Positions 17,926 to 26,708 of a stretch of DNA of 60,055 bases are shown piece after piece. The notes below the pieces were generated by a model. The model saw nothing but the letters and a program-made list of their open reading frames with translations. It was not told the DNA's origin and did no database searches. Both the position numbers and the translations under genes were made by a program. Each line of letters opens with the position of its first letter. Position 1 is the first letter of the stretch. Source of the stretch: Akkermansia sp. (GTDB lineage Bacteria > Verrucomicrobiota > Verrucomicrobiia > Verrucomicrobiales > Akkermansiaceae); NCBI GenBank assembly GCA_030523775.1, contig JAUNHW010000015.1, positions 1 to 60,055 of the forward strand, read 5' to 3'.

Positions 17926-20135
17926 CATTTGCGTCTTCTGCGGCCTGCAAGCAGGCCCAGCGCCAGCAGGGACATAGTGCCGCTGGTGGGTTCCGGGATG
18001 GGAACGCAGCGCAGCCCCACGTTGGAGCCGTCGTAGCAGATGTAGTATTGCATGGGTTGGAATCCGTGGAACCAGCCCACGGCGTCCACGCTCACGGGAT
18101 CCTTGCAGTTGATGATGTCCGTTCCGGCCAGGGTGAGATCGTCCACGCCGGTGAACAGGCCGTAGGTGTCGCGCCGGGACATCTTGGCGATGAGCTCCAT
18201 ATCCTCCTGTGAGAGGCTCATGCCGGGGTTGAGGGTGAGGGAGGAGCCGAGCGTGAGGCCCATGGCATCCGCGCCGGAGACGTCCAGCGTGGCTCCCTCG
18301 CCCAGCGTGAGGTTGGCAACCAGCTTGGCAGCCTTTCCGGCGGTGAGCCTGCCCGTGACAATCACGTCGGTTTCCTCTTCCTCGGAAACGACGCCCCCGC
18401 TGTACACGCTGATGGTTTGCTCCGCCGCCAGCGACAGCTCCTGCACGGTGATTCCCGCTCCGCGGTTGAGGAAGGTGATGTTGCCGTTGGTCGCTTCCAT
18501 GGAGAAGCGCCCGGTGATATCGCTGTCCACCGTCAGCGCGCCGCTACCATTGTTCACGAGCTGCACGTTGTCAAGCGTGTTGCGCAGCGTGGTTTCGCCC
18601 TCGTCCAGCACGGTGATTGTGGCGTTGGAGATGGTGTATTCCCTGTTATCCGTGCAGTATTCCGAATCATCTTTGGAGGAGATGGAGCCGCCTTCCACGC
18701 GCACCGTGTCCACGATTTCCAGGGACGCCCCGTCGTTCAGGGAGATGGTGCCCCGGTTCAGGAGCAGCCTCTCGGCCGTAACGGCGAAGTCGTAGAAATC
18801 AAGCGCGCCCCCGCCGCTTTTATCCAGCGTGCCGAGCTTCAGGGAAGTCTCTCTCTCGCCGCGCATGAAGCAGTAGTTGTTCTCGCTGTTCGTCACCTGC
18901 ATGCTCTTGGCCTCGAGCTCGCCCTCCACGGTGACGTCGAACACCTCCGCCTTGTCCGTGAACTGTACGATGCGCCCGTTCTCGAATCCGCTGATGTAGG
19001 TCTCGCTATCGATAGTCACGTCCCACCCGAGCGAGGTGTCGGTGGACCAGTATTCGGTTTCTCCGGTCCACTCCATCGGCCTATCCTGGTCGTGGAATTT
19101 GCCGTACAGCGTTTTGAGCTCGTCGGGTGTGTTGATGTGGTAGATGCCCGTGATTCCCCACTTGAGGGGGCCGTCCATGTTCCAGTACTGGGAGCACGCC
19201 TCGTCCTCGAACATGAGCAGGCGCTCGTTGCCTGCGGTTCCCTCCACCTTCAAGTATACCTGTTCGATGCGGTACTGCGCATCGTCTGAATCCGCGATGT
19301 AGAGGGAATTCACCACGCCGTCCGCGTCTAGGGTGAAGCCGTAGCAGGTGAGGGCGTGTGCGGCGGCGTTGTTGCCGGCGGAGAGCGTGGGTATGAGACC
19401 TTGCTCCACGGGCTGCAGGGTGCCGTCATCTTTGCGTACCAGGCCGAACGACTCGAAGATGCCTTTCGTCACCTTTTCCATGCTTATCACGCCCGGTGAC
19501 GAGTATATGCCGCAGCTGCTGCCGGCCTGGCTGCCGTAGCCGAAGTATTCTTGGAAGTATCCGCCGCTGCCGGGTTTTTCGGAGTTGCCGCTCAGGTACC
19601 AGTCGAAGGCATCGGTGGCGGCACCCCCCAAGTCGTCCCAAGTGTCGTAGAACGCCATATTCACCCGCAGGCTCTGGGTGCCGGCCAGCACTTCCAGGTT
19701 GTCCCTGTTGTAGGTGAGGCCCTGCGGCAGGGCGCCCGATTGATTTTCCCGCCTGTAGAACGGCGCGTAGCAGTCCTGCCAGTATTGGATGGCGTTGGAA
19801 CCCGCGTTGTACCAGCAGGTGTTCTTGTCGTCTTCCAGGCCATAGAACGCTTCTTGGGAGAAATGCGTTTGCAGGACATACTCCTTCAGCTCGCCCATGA
19901 AGGAGAAATCCTTCGTGATGTTGTACAGTTTCTCCGTTTCCGTCAGGTGGCTGTTCCAGTAGAAGGCTCCCTTGCCTACATCGTAGAACCGCGTGGAGGC
20001 CGTGATGTCTTGCACATCCACCCCCTGCGCCAGATAGGTGACGGACGCGGTTTCCGCCGCCGCCGCGCACAGCGCCGGCAGCAATACCGCCGCCAACGGC
20101 ACCAATCCCCTCATGAAAAACATCCGCAAACGCAT
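17925..20135 (-). CDS. IdeS/Mac-like cysteine peptidase with PEP-CTERM tail
   Basis: 736 residues, called gene B. A signal peptide covers 1-27. The peptidase domain (about 30-360) has Cys107 (NTCWYNAGSNAIQYW), His260 (AHALTCYGF) and Asp282 and Asp284 (IADSDD). The His-to-Asp spacing of 22 equals that of IdeS (262 to 284), so the whole active site looks intact. Residues 380-700 are beta-rich with short repeats. The C terminus is a sorting tail: IPEPTSGT, a hydrophobic stretch, then GRRRRK, typical of PEP-CTERM proteins processed by an exosortase (none in this window). Its closest relative here is the next gene upstream. Secreted and probably surface-associated; the substrate is unknown, and IgG or IgA cleavage is only a family-based guess. 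Confidence 0.9.
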   Translation of the reverse strand: MRLRMFFMRGLVPLAAVLLPALCAAAAETASVTYLAQGVDVQDITASTRFYDVGKGAFYWNSHLTETEKLYNITKDFSFMGELKEYVLQTHFSQEAFYGLEDDKNTCWYNAGSNAIQYWQDCYAPFYRRENQSGALPQGLTYNRDNLEVLAGTQSLRVNMAFYDTWDDLGGAATDAFDWYLSGNSEKPGSGGYFQEYFGYGSQAGSSCGIYSSPGVISMEKVTKGIFESFGLVRKDDGTLQPVEQGLIPTLSAGNNAAAHALTCYGFTLDADGVVNSLYIADSDDAQYRIEQVYLKVEGTAGNERLLMFEDEACSQYWNMDGPLKWGITGIYHINTPDELKTLYGKFHDQDRPMEWTGETEYWSTDTSLGWDVTIDSETYISGFENGRIVQFTDKAEVFDVTVEGELEAKSMQVTNSENNYCFMRGERETSLKLGTLDKSGGGALDFYDFAVTAERLLLNRGTISLNDGASLEIVDTVRVEGGSISSKDDSEYCTDNREYTISNATITVLDEGETTLRNTLDNVQLVNNGSGALTVDSDITGRFSMEATNGNITFLNRGAGITVQELSLAAEQTISVYSGGVVSEEEETDVIVTGRLTAGKAAKLVANLTLGEGATLDVSGADAMGLTLGSSLTLNPGMSLSQEDMELIAKMSRRDTYGLFTGVDDLTLAGTDIINCKDPVSVDAVGWFHGFQPMQYYICYDGSNVGLRCVPIPEPTSGTMSLLALGLLAGRRRRK

Positions 20136-20140
20136 ACCAT

Positions 20141-20169
20141 ATTGTCCACCATCCCGCCATGTTAATCAA
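20141..20169 (-). promoter_or_regulatory. Promoter of IdeS-like gene B, predicted leaderless
   Basis: On the minus strand TTGATT (20164-20169), 17 bp, GACAAT (20141-20146), ending 5 bp before the ATG. The spacer GCGGGATGGTG is shared with the promoter of gene C. Confidence 0.65.
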
Positions 20170-20344
20170 GTTTAAAATGGGGTGTTTCCTGCGCCGCAAG
20201 GAATGTACAAAGTACGGCAGGCAGGCCGAAACACAGGGGGAATCGGAGGGAGAAATCCGCCCCGCCTGGCTCAAAACCAAGCAGGGCGGGGTGTTCACGC
20301 GCCTTGTCACGCCAAAGCGCCACAGGCGCGGCGGCGGAGCCTAA

Positions 20345-20381
20345 CTTTCCAAATTGTAAATCGTAAATTGTAGATTGTAAA
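20345..20381. repeat. AT-rich 9-bp repeats after a stop codon
   Basis: Several tandem variants of AATTGTAAA sit immediately downstream of the stop of gene C. Similar stretches occur at 17916-17930 and 26670-26706. They are unlike the surrounding GC-rich sequence. The rest of 20170-20344 holds an imperfect GC-rich hairpin (about 20260-20300) and no gene. Confidence 0.6.
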
Positions 20382-23300
20382 TTACTTGCGGCGTCTTGCC
20401 GCCAGGGCGGCAAGCGCAAGCAAGAACAGCGTTCCCGTTGTGGGTTCCGGGATGCGTACCAGTTCGCGGAACACGGGATTGCCTTGCTCGTCCATGCCCA
20501 TGGTTTGGCTGCCGTACCCGCCTAGCAGCATGGTCAAATTCGTGGCTTGGGCCATGTTGACAGCCTCCCCGAAATTGAAGCCGATGCCCCCGGTTTCTAT
20601 ATTGAAGCCCTCCGGCAGGGTGAGGCCGGAGGCGTTGAACACCACCTCCTCCATATCCACGGAGCAGTGGAAAAGGTCGGTCAGGTCGAAATAGTACACG
20701 CCGTCCCGGGGGTTCTCGCTGTCGAAGTGTTCCTCCGAGAGCTTGACGGTCACATGATTGAGCGTGATGGTGTTGTTCTCGCCCACCAGGATGGAGTTGT
20801 TGTCGGTGAGGGTGAGGTCCTTGAGTGTCAAGTCGTACCCCTCGTGGTCAATGTACAGCCCGTCCATAAGGGCAGGGCTGTCTGTTCCGGCAATCAAGCC
20901 GGCGGACACGCTAACGTTTTCCAGCACGGCGTGGTCCTCTCCTTCACGGGTCTTGATAGCGGTGTGCGAGTCCAGGGAAACGAGGGCGCCCTCACTCATT
21001 TCAACGGAACCGGAGTATGTGTAGCCGCTCAAATGCAGCTTGGCATTGGCCCCCAGGGAGATGGCCCCTGTGCCGGAGAGGTTGCCCCGCAGCCAAAGCG
21101 CCTTGCCCTCACCCACGGTCACCCGGCCGTTGAGGCCCTTGCCCTGGATATAGGCTTCCGAACCAGCCAGGGAGACGGAGTTGGTGAAGGAGGTACAGCC
21201 GACCAAATCCAGCACAGCCTCATTTCCCAGTGAAATGGAGCCTGTGCCGGAGATGGTGTCGTTCAGGCGAAGTGTTGTTTCCTTTCCCACGGTCACGTCG
21301 CCATTGAGTGCGCCGTTGCGAATAGTGGCGGAAAGTTTCGAATCGGTCAAGGAGATGGAATGGGAGAGGGCGTGGCCACGCAAGTCCAATTCGGCTCTAT
21401 CCTTCAAGGTGAAGGTTCCCGTGCCGGAGAGATCGCCGTTCAAGTTGAGGTGCTTGTTCGCCGCGACGGTCAGGTCTCCCTCAAGCTTGCCGTTGCCGAT
21501 GGTGGCGTGGCCGCTCAGTACGAGTTTGTTTTCAGCGGCACCTGCCGTGGTGTAGAAGGTGTTGCCGCCCATGTCCAATGCGGCACCGTTGGCCAGGGTG
21601 ACGCCACCCGTGATGGTGGTGCCTGCCAGCAGAGTCAGGCTCTTGTACTCCGCCACGCTCAGGGTTCCGTCAAGCTTGCCGTTGCCGATGGTGGCGCCGC
21701 CGTTCAGCACGACTTTGTTACCGTCGGAACCGCCTATGTGGAAGGAGTTGCCGCCCATGTCGAACGCGGCTCCGTTTTCCAAGGTGACGCCACCCGTGAT
21801 GGCGGTGTCTGCCAGCAGGGTCAGTCTCTTGCCCTCCGCCACGGTCAGGGAGCCCTCAAGCGTGCCGTGGCCGATGGTGGCGGAGCCGTTCAGTACGACT
21901 TTGTTGCCGCCGGAACCGCCTATGTGGAAGGTGCTGCCGCCCATGTCGAATGCGGCATCGTTTTCCAAGGTGACGCCACCCGTGATGGTGGTGTCTGCCA
22001 ACAGGGTCAGTCTCTTGCCCTCCGCCACGGTCAGGGAGCCCTCAAGCGTGCCGTGGCCGATGGTGGCGTTGCCCGCAAAGGTGAAGGCGGAGGTGTCGTA
22101 GGTGCCGCCCCCGAGGTCAAGCGTGGATTCGTTTCCCAGGGTGGCACCGCCGGTGATGGTGGTGTCTGCCAGCAGGGTCAGGCGCTTGCCATCCGCCATG
22201 GTCAGCTTGCCATCAAGCGTGCCGTGGCCGATGGTGGCGTTACCCGCAAAGGTGAAGGCGGAGGTGTCGTAGGTGCCGCGCCCGAGGTCAAGCGTGGATT
22301 CGTTTCCCAAGGTGACGCCGCCCGTGACCGTGGTTTCCGGCAGCAGGGTCATGCACCAGCCCCCCGCCACGGTCAGGGAGCCGTCAAACGTGCCGTTGCC
22401 GATGGTGGCGGAGCCCTGCATAGTGAAGGGTCTGGAGAAGGTCTCACCCCCGAAGTTAAACGTGGCCCCGCCGCCCAGGATGATGTTGCCCTGGAGCTGC
22501 AGACCGGCATCCTTGCTCCAGGTGTAGGAGACATTATCCGCCAGTATCAGGTCGCCGGTGATGATGCCGTTTGTGATGGAGGCATTGGAGCCCTGCAGGG
22601 TGACGGAGAGGGAGATGGCTTGGTTGCCAAGGTCCAGCGAGGTCTTGTCTCCCAGGATGATGGTGCCCGAACCGGAGATGCCGCTGCCCAGGGTGAGCTT
22701 GCAGTTTTCGCCCACGATGGCCAGCATGCCGTCGATTGTAGCGTTGGCGATGTCGGCGGAGGTTCCCTCGATGATGACGGAGCCCTCCCGCACTTGCCAC
22801 GTATCCACCGTCAGGGAGACATTGATGAAACGCAGCTCGCCCGTGCCGCTCTTATCCAGTGTGCCGATCTTGAGCGTGCCGGGCTCCAGGGTACCCTTTT
22901 CCTCGTTCTTCTTAAGCAAGAACCTGTAGTCGTAATCGTCGTTCACCACTTCCATGAGCGGGGTATTGACATCTCCCTTCACATAGTTTCTGAACTCGTA
23001 CGCGGCATCCGTGAACAGCACGGGGTGTCCGTTCTCGTAGCCGCTGGTGTAGGTTCCGTCCCCGATTTTCACGTTCCACCCGAGCGTGGTGTCGGTGGAC
23101 CAGTATTCGGTTTCGCCGGTCCACTCCATCGGTGTGGCCGGGTCGTGGAGTGTGTTGTACAGCTCTTTCAGCTCGTCGGGTGTGTTGATGTGGCAGATGC
23201 CCGTGAGCCCCCACTTGGAGAAGCCGTCGCTGTGCCAAGCTTTCGTACACGCCTCGTCCGTGAATATCAGCAGGTGCTCGTTGCCTTTGCTATCCGCCTC

Positions 23301-24191
23301 CACCTTCAGGTAGATGTGCTCGATGCGGTACTCCGCATCGCCCGAATCCGCGATGTAGAGGGAATTCACCAAGCCGTCCGCCCCCAGGGTGAAACCGTAG
23401 CAGGTGAGGGCGCAGTCAGTCAAGCTGTCGCTGGCGGTGAGCGTGGGAATGAGCCCCTGCTCCACGAGCTGCAGGGCGCCGTCTGCCTGCCGCACCAGGC
23501 CGAAGGACTCGAAAATGCCCGATGTCACCTTATCCATGTCCACCACGCCTTGTGCTTGTGATGCGTAGACACCGCATTCTTTGCAGGTTTCTTTGCCGTC
23601 GTAGTATTCTCTGAAGAAGCCGCCTCCGCCAGGGCCGACGTTGCCGCTCATGTACCAATCAAAGGCATTGGTGACGCCTTTCTCCACGTCCGACCAGCTG
23701 TCGTAGAACTTCATGTTCACGTACAGGCTCTGGGTGCCGGCCAGTGCCTCCAGGTTGTTCTTGTCGTAGGTGAGACCCTGCGGCAGATCGCGCGACTGAT
23801 CCCACCTCTTGAAGAACGGCGCGTAGCAGTCCTGCCAGTATTGGATGGCGTTGGACCCCGCGTTGTACCAGCTGGTGAAATTGTCATTTATCAGCCCCTT
23901 GAACGCATCCGGGTTGAATTCCGGTTGCTTGACATAGCGCTCCCCCAGCCTCCCCATGAAGGAGAAATCCCCCGTGCGGTTGTACAGCTCCTCCGTGGTC
24001 GACAAGTGGCTGTACCAGTAGTATGCTCCCTTGCCTACATCGTAGAACCGCGTGGAGGCCGTGATTTTTTCCAAACTCACCCCCGGCGCCACGTAGGTGA
24101 CGGACGCGGTTTCCGCCGCCGCGCACAGCGCCGGCAGCAATGCCGCCGCCAACGGCGCCAATCCCCTCATGAAAAAACTACGCAAACGCAT
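20382..24191 (-). CDS. IdeS/Mac-like PEP-CTERM protein, active site lost
   Basis: 1269 residues, called gene C, close to gene B over the first 380 residues (same signal peptide and STRFYDVGKGA motif). The catalytic Cys is Ser107 (FTSWYNAGSNAIQYW; codon AGC against TGC in gene B), the catalytic His is Cys260 (TDCALTCYGF), and the second Asp is Gly (IADSGD). It therefore should not be a working cysteine peptidase. Residues 400-1100 hold about a dozen left-handed beta-helix-like repeats (ATIGHGTLEGSLTVAEGKR and variants), longer than in gene B. The C terminus has IPEPTTGT and ARRRK, a PEP-CTERM tail. The reading frame is open throughout, so the protein seems kept for another role such as binding or display. 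Confidence 0.9.
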   Translation of the reverse strand: MRLRSFFMRGLAPLAAALLPALCAAAETASVTYVAPGVSLEKITASTRFYDVGKGAYYWYSHLSTTEELYNRTGDFSFMGRLGERYVKQPEFNPDAFKGLINDNFTSWYNAGSNAIQYWQDCYAPFFKRWDQSRDLPQGLTYDKNNLEALAGTQSLYVNMKFYDSWSDVEKGVTNAFDWYMSGNVGPGGGGFFREYYDGKETCKECGVYASQAQGVVDMDKVTSGIFESFGLVRQADGALQLVEQGLIPTLTASDSLTDCALTCYGFTLGADGLVNSLYIADSGDAEYRIEHIYLKVEADSKGNEHLLIFTDEACTKAWHSDGFSKWGLTGICHINTPDELKELYNTLHDPATPMEWTGETEYWSTDTTLGWNVKIGDGTYTSGYENGHPVLFTDAAYEFRNYVKGDVNTPLMEVVNDDYDYRFLLKKNEEKGTLEPGTLKIGTLDKSGTGELRFINVSLTVDTWQVREGSVIIEGTSADIANATIDGMLAIVGENCKLTLGSGISGSGTIILGDKTSLDLGNQAISLSVTLQGSNASITNGIITGDLILADNVSYTWSKDAGLQLQGNIILGGGATFNFGGETFSRPFTMQGSATIGNGTFDGSLTVAGGWCMTLLPETTVTGGVTLGNESTLDLGRGTYDTSAFTFAGNATIGHGTLDGKLTMADGKRLTLLADTTITGGATLGNESTLDLGGGTYDTSAFTFAGNATIGHGTLEGSLTVAEGKRLTLLADTTITGGVTLENDAAFDMGGSTFHIGGSGGNKVVLNGSATIGHGTLEGSLTVAEGKRLTLLADTAITGGVTLENGAAFDMGGNSFHIGGSDGNKVVLNGGATIGNGKLDGTLSVAEYKSLTLLAGTTITGGVTLANGAALDMGGNTFYTTAGAAENKLVLSGHATIGNGKLEGDLTVAANKHLNLNGDLSGTGTFTLKDRAELDLRGHALSHSISLTDSKLSATIRNGALNGDVTVGKETTLRLNDTISGTGSISLGNEAVLDLVGCTSFTNSVSLAGSEAYIQGKGLNGRVTVGEGKALWLRGNLSGTGAISLGANAKLHLSGYTYSGSVEMSEGALVSLDSHTAIKTREGEDHAVLENVSVSAGLIAGTDSPALMDGLYIDHEGYDLTLKDLTLTDNNSILVGENNTITLNHVTVKLSEEHFDSENPRDGVYYFDLTDLFHCSVDMEEVVFNASGLTLPEGFNIETGGIGFNFGEAVNMAQATNLTMLLGGYGSQTMGMDEQGNPVFRELVRIPEPTTGTLFLLALAALAARRRK

Positions 24192-24196
24192 ACCGC

Positions 24197-24225
24197 ATTT
24201 TCCACCATCCCGCTCCGCATGTCAA
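24197..24225 (-). promoter_or_regulatory. Promoter of gene C, predicted leaderless
   Basis: On the minus strand TTGACA (24220-24225), 17 bp, GAAAAT (24197-24202), ending 5 bp before the ATG at 24191. The layout matches gene B. Confidence 0.7.
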
Positions 24226-24258
24226 TTTCAAAGTTGCCGCTTCCCGCGGCGTGCCGGG

Positions 24259-25554
24259 TTATTTCTTCTCGTTGGCGTATTGAATGATGGCATCGATGGC
24301 TTTGCGCTGCGCATCGGTTGTGCTCTCTAGCTTTTTCCAGGCGTTCAATGGGGGCGTGATGATTCCCGCAGCCTTGCTTCCCGTGGTTAGCTTAATCAGA
24401 CGGCAGAAGAGTTCTTTCCCAACTTTTCCTGTGAAGCGCGCCATAAGTTGCGCAATGTCCCTCTTTTTGATATCTGGGAGTGTTTTGGCGACATAGTGCC
24501 TGATGATGCAGAGCGGGAGTTCCTGCCCGTACTCCTCACAGTCGTCAAGTATTTTGTTGATTTTGGGAAAAGCACCACTATCCAGGCAGTCCTTTAGGCT
24601 CTTCTCCATGCGGGGTTGCGCTTTCGAGAAATTCTTCTCCTCCAAGGCATGCCGTATCTCCTTGCTGTGAGGATATTCCTCAGCCGCTTCGGCGGGAGCC
24701 TGCTTGGCTGCGGGAACGGCTTTGGCCTTGGGCTTGGGAGCGGGTGTAGCTTTGGCCTTGGGCTTGGGAACGGCTTTTTGCTGTTTGCTGCAGGGCAGGG
24801 GCTTTCCTTTCGGCTTCAGCACGGTGATGCGGCCGGCGGCATCCATCACCGCCACGTCAAACCCCGCGTTGTCCACGGATTTGAGCTTCGTGTCCCGGTG
24901 GCCCATGTAGGGCAGGGTGTCTTCCCCCTCCGCCAGCAGCAGCAGCGCGCGCTGTTTTCCGCGGTGCAACACCACCCGTGCCAGCAGGGATGCCGATTCT
25001 CCCGCGCTGCATGTGCCAGACGGCGTTTCCACCAGCTCCCCTCCCAGCATTACGGCGAGCACGGCGAAATCCTTTCTTCCCGCCGCGCGGGAACTCGCGA
25101 TGATTTTCCCGTACTGTTTCGCCAGCATCAAGTACTCCGGCTTTCCCTCCAGCGCGAATTGCCCCGCATCGATGTCCCAACCCAGTATGAGCACGCCGGG
25201 ACACAGCGCTTTCAAATCATCCCTCAGGTCGTTGTCCGCCGTGACAACGGCCACGGCATCCCCGGCGTTTTCCATGCCGTACAGGATGAACTCGGGGTCT
25301 GCATGATGGAAGGAAAGGTGGGTATCGTCCAGAATTCGAATCTCGTGTTTCTCTATGATTTTGAGGGCGTCCTTGGCGGCTTTCCCCAGCTCGGGGTCTT
25401 TCTCCTGCTTCTTTTTCAGCTCATCTTCCACAAGGTGCGGCACGCGCAGTTGGCGCTGCAGGACCGTCGATTTTTTCACCGCGGCCCGGAACTTCCAGTT
25501 GATCCAAACATTCGTGTCCGCCAAAATGATATAGCTGTTCAGGTATGCAAGCAT
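24259..25554 (-). CDS. PIN-domain protein with Lys/Pro/Ala linker
   Basis: 431 residues. The N terminus is a PIN (VapC-like) nuclease domain: strand ILADTNVWINW with Asp13, and a second acidic cluster in VVTADNDLRDDL. A middle region up to about 250 has no clear family. Residues 250-310 are a low-complexity linker of KPKAKA/PAPKPK repeats, and a helical domain follows to the end. It is much longer than a toxin-type VapC (about 130 residues) and has no small antitoxin gene beside it, so an RNA-processing or regulatory nuclease is more likely. The start at 25554 is chosen because longer frames would run through the promoter and into the divergent gene at 25669. Confidence 0.8.
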   Translation of the reverse strand: MLAYLNSYIILADTNVWINWKFRAAVKKSTVLQRQLRVPHLVEDELKKKQEKDPELGKAAKDALKIIEKHEIRILDDTHLSFHHADPEFILYGMENAGDAVAVVTADNDLRDDLKALCPGVLILGWDIDAGQFALEGKPEYLMLAKQYGKIIASSRAAGRKDFAVLAVMLGGELVETPSGTCSAGESASLLARVVLHRGKQRALLLLAEGEDTLPYMGHRDTKLKSVDNAGFDVAVMDAAGRITVLKPKGKPLPCSKQQKAVPKPKAKATPAPKPKAKAVPAAKQAPAEAAEEYPHSKEIRHALEEKNFSKAQPRMEKSLKDCLDSGAFPKINKILDDCEEYGQELPLCIIRHYVAKTLPDIKKRDIAQLMARFTGKVGKELFCRLIKLTTGSKAAGIITPPLNAWKKLESTTDAQRKAIDAIIQYANEKK

Positions 25555-25572
25555 GTTACGGAGCAGTATCCC

Positions 25573-25601
25573 ATTCTGCGCCCGCGCGCGCCGGATGTCA
25601 A
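25573..25601 (-). promoter_or_regulatory. Sigma70-like promoter of the PIN-domain gene
   Basis: On the minus strand TTGACA (25596-25601), 17 bp, CAGAAT (25573-25578), 18 bp before the ATG. It sits back to back with the promoter of the TraB-like gene. Confidence 0.65.
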
Positions 25602-25630
25602 CGTAAAACGGCGAGCGCGAAACTCCTTCC

Positions 25631-25659
25631 TTGACGCGGCGCGCGTACGCGGGTACAAT
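25631..25659 (+). promoter_or_regulatory. Strong sigma70-like promoter of the TraB-like gene
   Basis: TTGACG (25631-25636), 17 bp, TACAAT (25654-25659). The -10 box ends 9 bp before the ATG at 25669, giving a leader of about 3 nt. Confidence 0.75.
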
Positions 25660-25668
25660 GCACACACT

Positions 25669-26634
25669 ATGAAATTCCGTCTTTCCACAGTTGCCGCCAC
25701 CCTTTGCGCCGCCACGGGGCTGTTCACCGCGCCGCTGGCCGCCCAGGAGCAGGAAAACTACCCCGCCGAGCTGGTGCGCATGGGCGCCTACAACTCCGAG
25801 CAGGAGGAGGTGCTGCAGGTGCCGCTCGCCACCTATGCGGATGCGCAGGGGCACCAGATTGACCTGGTGGGCGCCATCCACATTGCGGAGCCGTCGTATT
25901 ACGCGGACCTGAACACGCGTTTCGCCACGTACGACAAGGTGCTCTACGAGATGGTGGACGGAGAGGGGCTGCCGCGCATGCTGATATTGAAGCGCAAGGT
26001 GGAGGGCAACACGGCCACGGAGGAGGAGAAGGCGGAATACGCCAAGCTGCGCGGGGAAATGAAGGAGCGCAAGGAGGATTCCATCTTGGGTATCGTGCTC
26101 AATTTCCTCTACGATTCCATCTCCACCCAGATGAACCTGCAGATGCAGTCAGAGGGCATCGACTACGGCAAGGAGAATTTCGTGTTCGCGGATGTCACCC
26201 AGGAGGAGCTCAGCAAGGCCATGAAGGACCGCGGGGAATCCTGGCTGGGGCTCATCGTGAAGAGCATGGTCAGCAACATGGGGGAGCTGGACATCTTCTC
26301 CCTGCTCAACCCGGATCCCGCCCAGTACAAGCGCATGATGATGGAGGCGCTCGCCAAGAGCTCGCAATCCGATTCCGTGATGGAGCAGTCCAGCATTGTG
26401 GTGGCGCGCAACGCCAAGTGCTTCCAGGTGCTGGAGGGCGTGCTCAAGGACCCCGCGGCCAAGCGTGTGGCCATCTTCTACGGCGCCATGCACCTGCGGG
26501 ATATGGACGAGCGCCTGAAGAAGATGGGCTACACCCTGCAGAAGGTGGAGTGGCTGAATGCCATCTCCTCCACTTCCTCCGCACCCCAGCCCGTGCAACC
26601 GGAGCAACCGTCCGCCCCCGCCCCCGCTGCGTAG
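25669..26634 (+). CDS. TraB/GumN-family secreted protein
   Basis: 321 residues. A signal peptide ends near AAQEQ (about 25). The family signature is two conserved Gly/His motifs, both present: VGAIHIAEPSYY near the N terminus and FYGAMHLRDM near the C terminus, flanking a helical middle. TraB/GumN (Tiki-like) proteins are proposed metal-dependent hydrolases or proteases; activity here is not proven. The last 30 residues are Pro/Ala/Ser-rich. The start is fixed by the promoter 9 bp upstream. The amylase-family gene follows 74 bp downstream after an AT-rich repeat. Confidence 0.82.
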   Translation: MKFRLSTVAATLCAATGLFTAPLAAQEQENYPAELVRMGAYNSEQEEVLQVPLATYADAQGHQIDLVGAIHIAEPSYYADLNTRFATYDKVLYEMVDGEGLPRMLILKRKVEGNTATEEEKAEYAKLRGEMKERKEDSILGIVLNFLYDSISTQMNLQMQSEGIDYGKENFVFADVTQEELSKAMKDRGESWLGLIVKSMVSNMGELDIFSLLNPDPAQYKRMMMEALAKSSQSDSVMEQSSIVVARNAKCFQVLEGVLKDPAAKRVAIFYGAMHLRDMDERLKKMGYTLQKVEWLNAISSTSSAPQPVQPEQPSAPAPAA

Positions 26635-26669
26635 CACCCCATCCCCGCCCCGCAAGGGGCGCGAATTTC

Positions 26670-26706
26670 AAAATCGTCAATTGTCAATTGTAAATTGTAA
26701 ATTTCC
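26670..26706. repeat. AT-rich tandem 9-bp repeats
   Basis: Four imperfect tandem units, two of AATTGTCAA type and two of AATTGTAAA type, lie directly before the GH13 start codon. The last TAAATT ends 5 bp before the ATG and could act as a -10 box, but no good -35 box is at the right distance. Confidence 0.6.
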
Positions 26707-26708
26707 AG

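Noticed and set aside
20382..24191. Gene C as a broken pseudogene
   Set aside because: Active-site residues are replaced but there is no frameshift or stop, and signal peptide, stalk and sorting tail are all intact.
24616..25668. Longer N terminus for the TraB/GumN-like protein
   Set aside because: The extra part is the shadow of the PIN gene; a clear promoter and signal peptide fix the start at 25669.
25555..25881. Longer N terminus for the PIN-domain protein
   Set aside because: It would run through the divergent promoters and into the signal peptide region of the TraB-like gene on the other strand.
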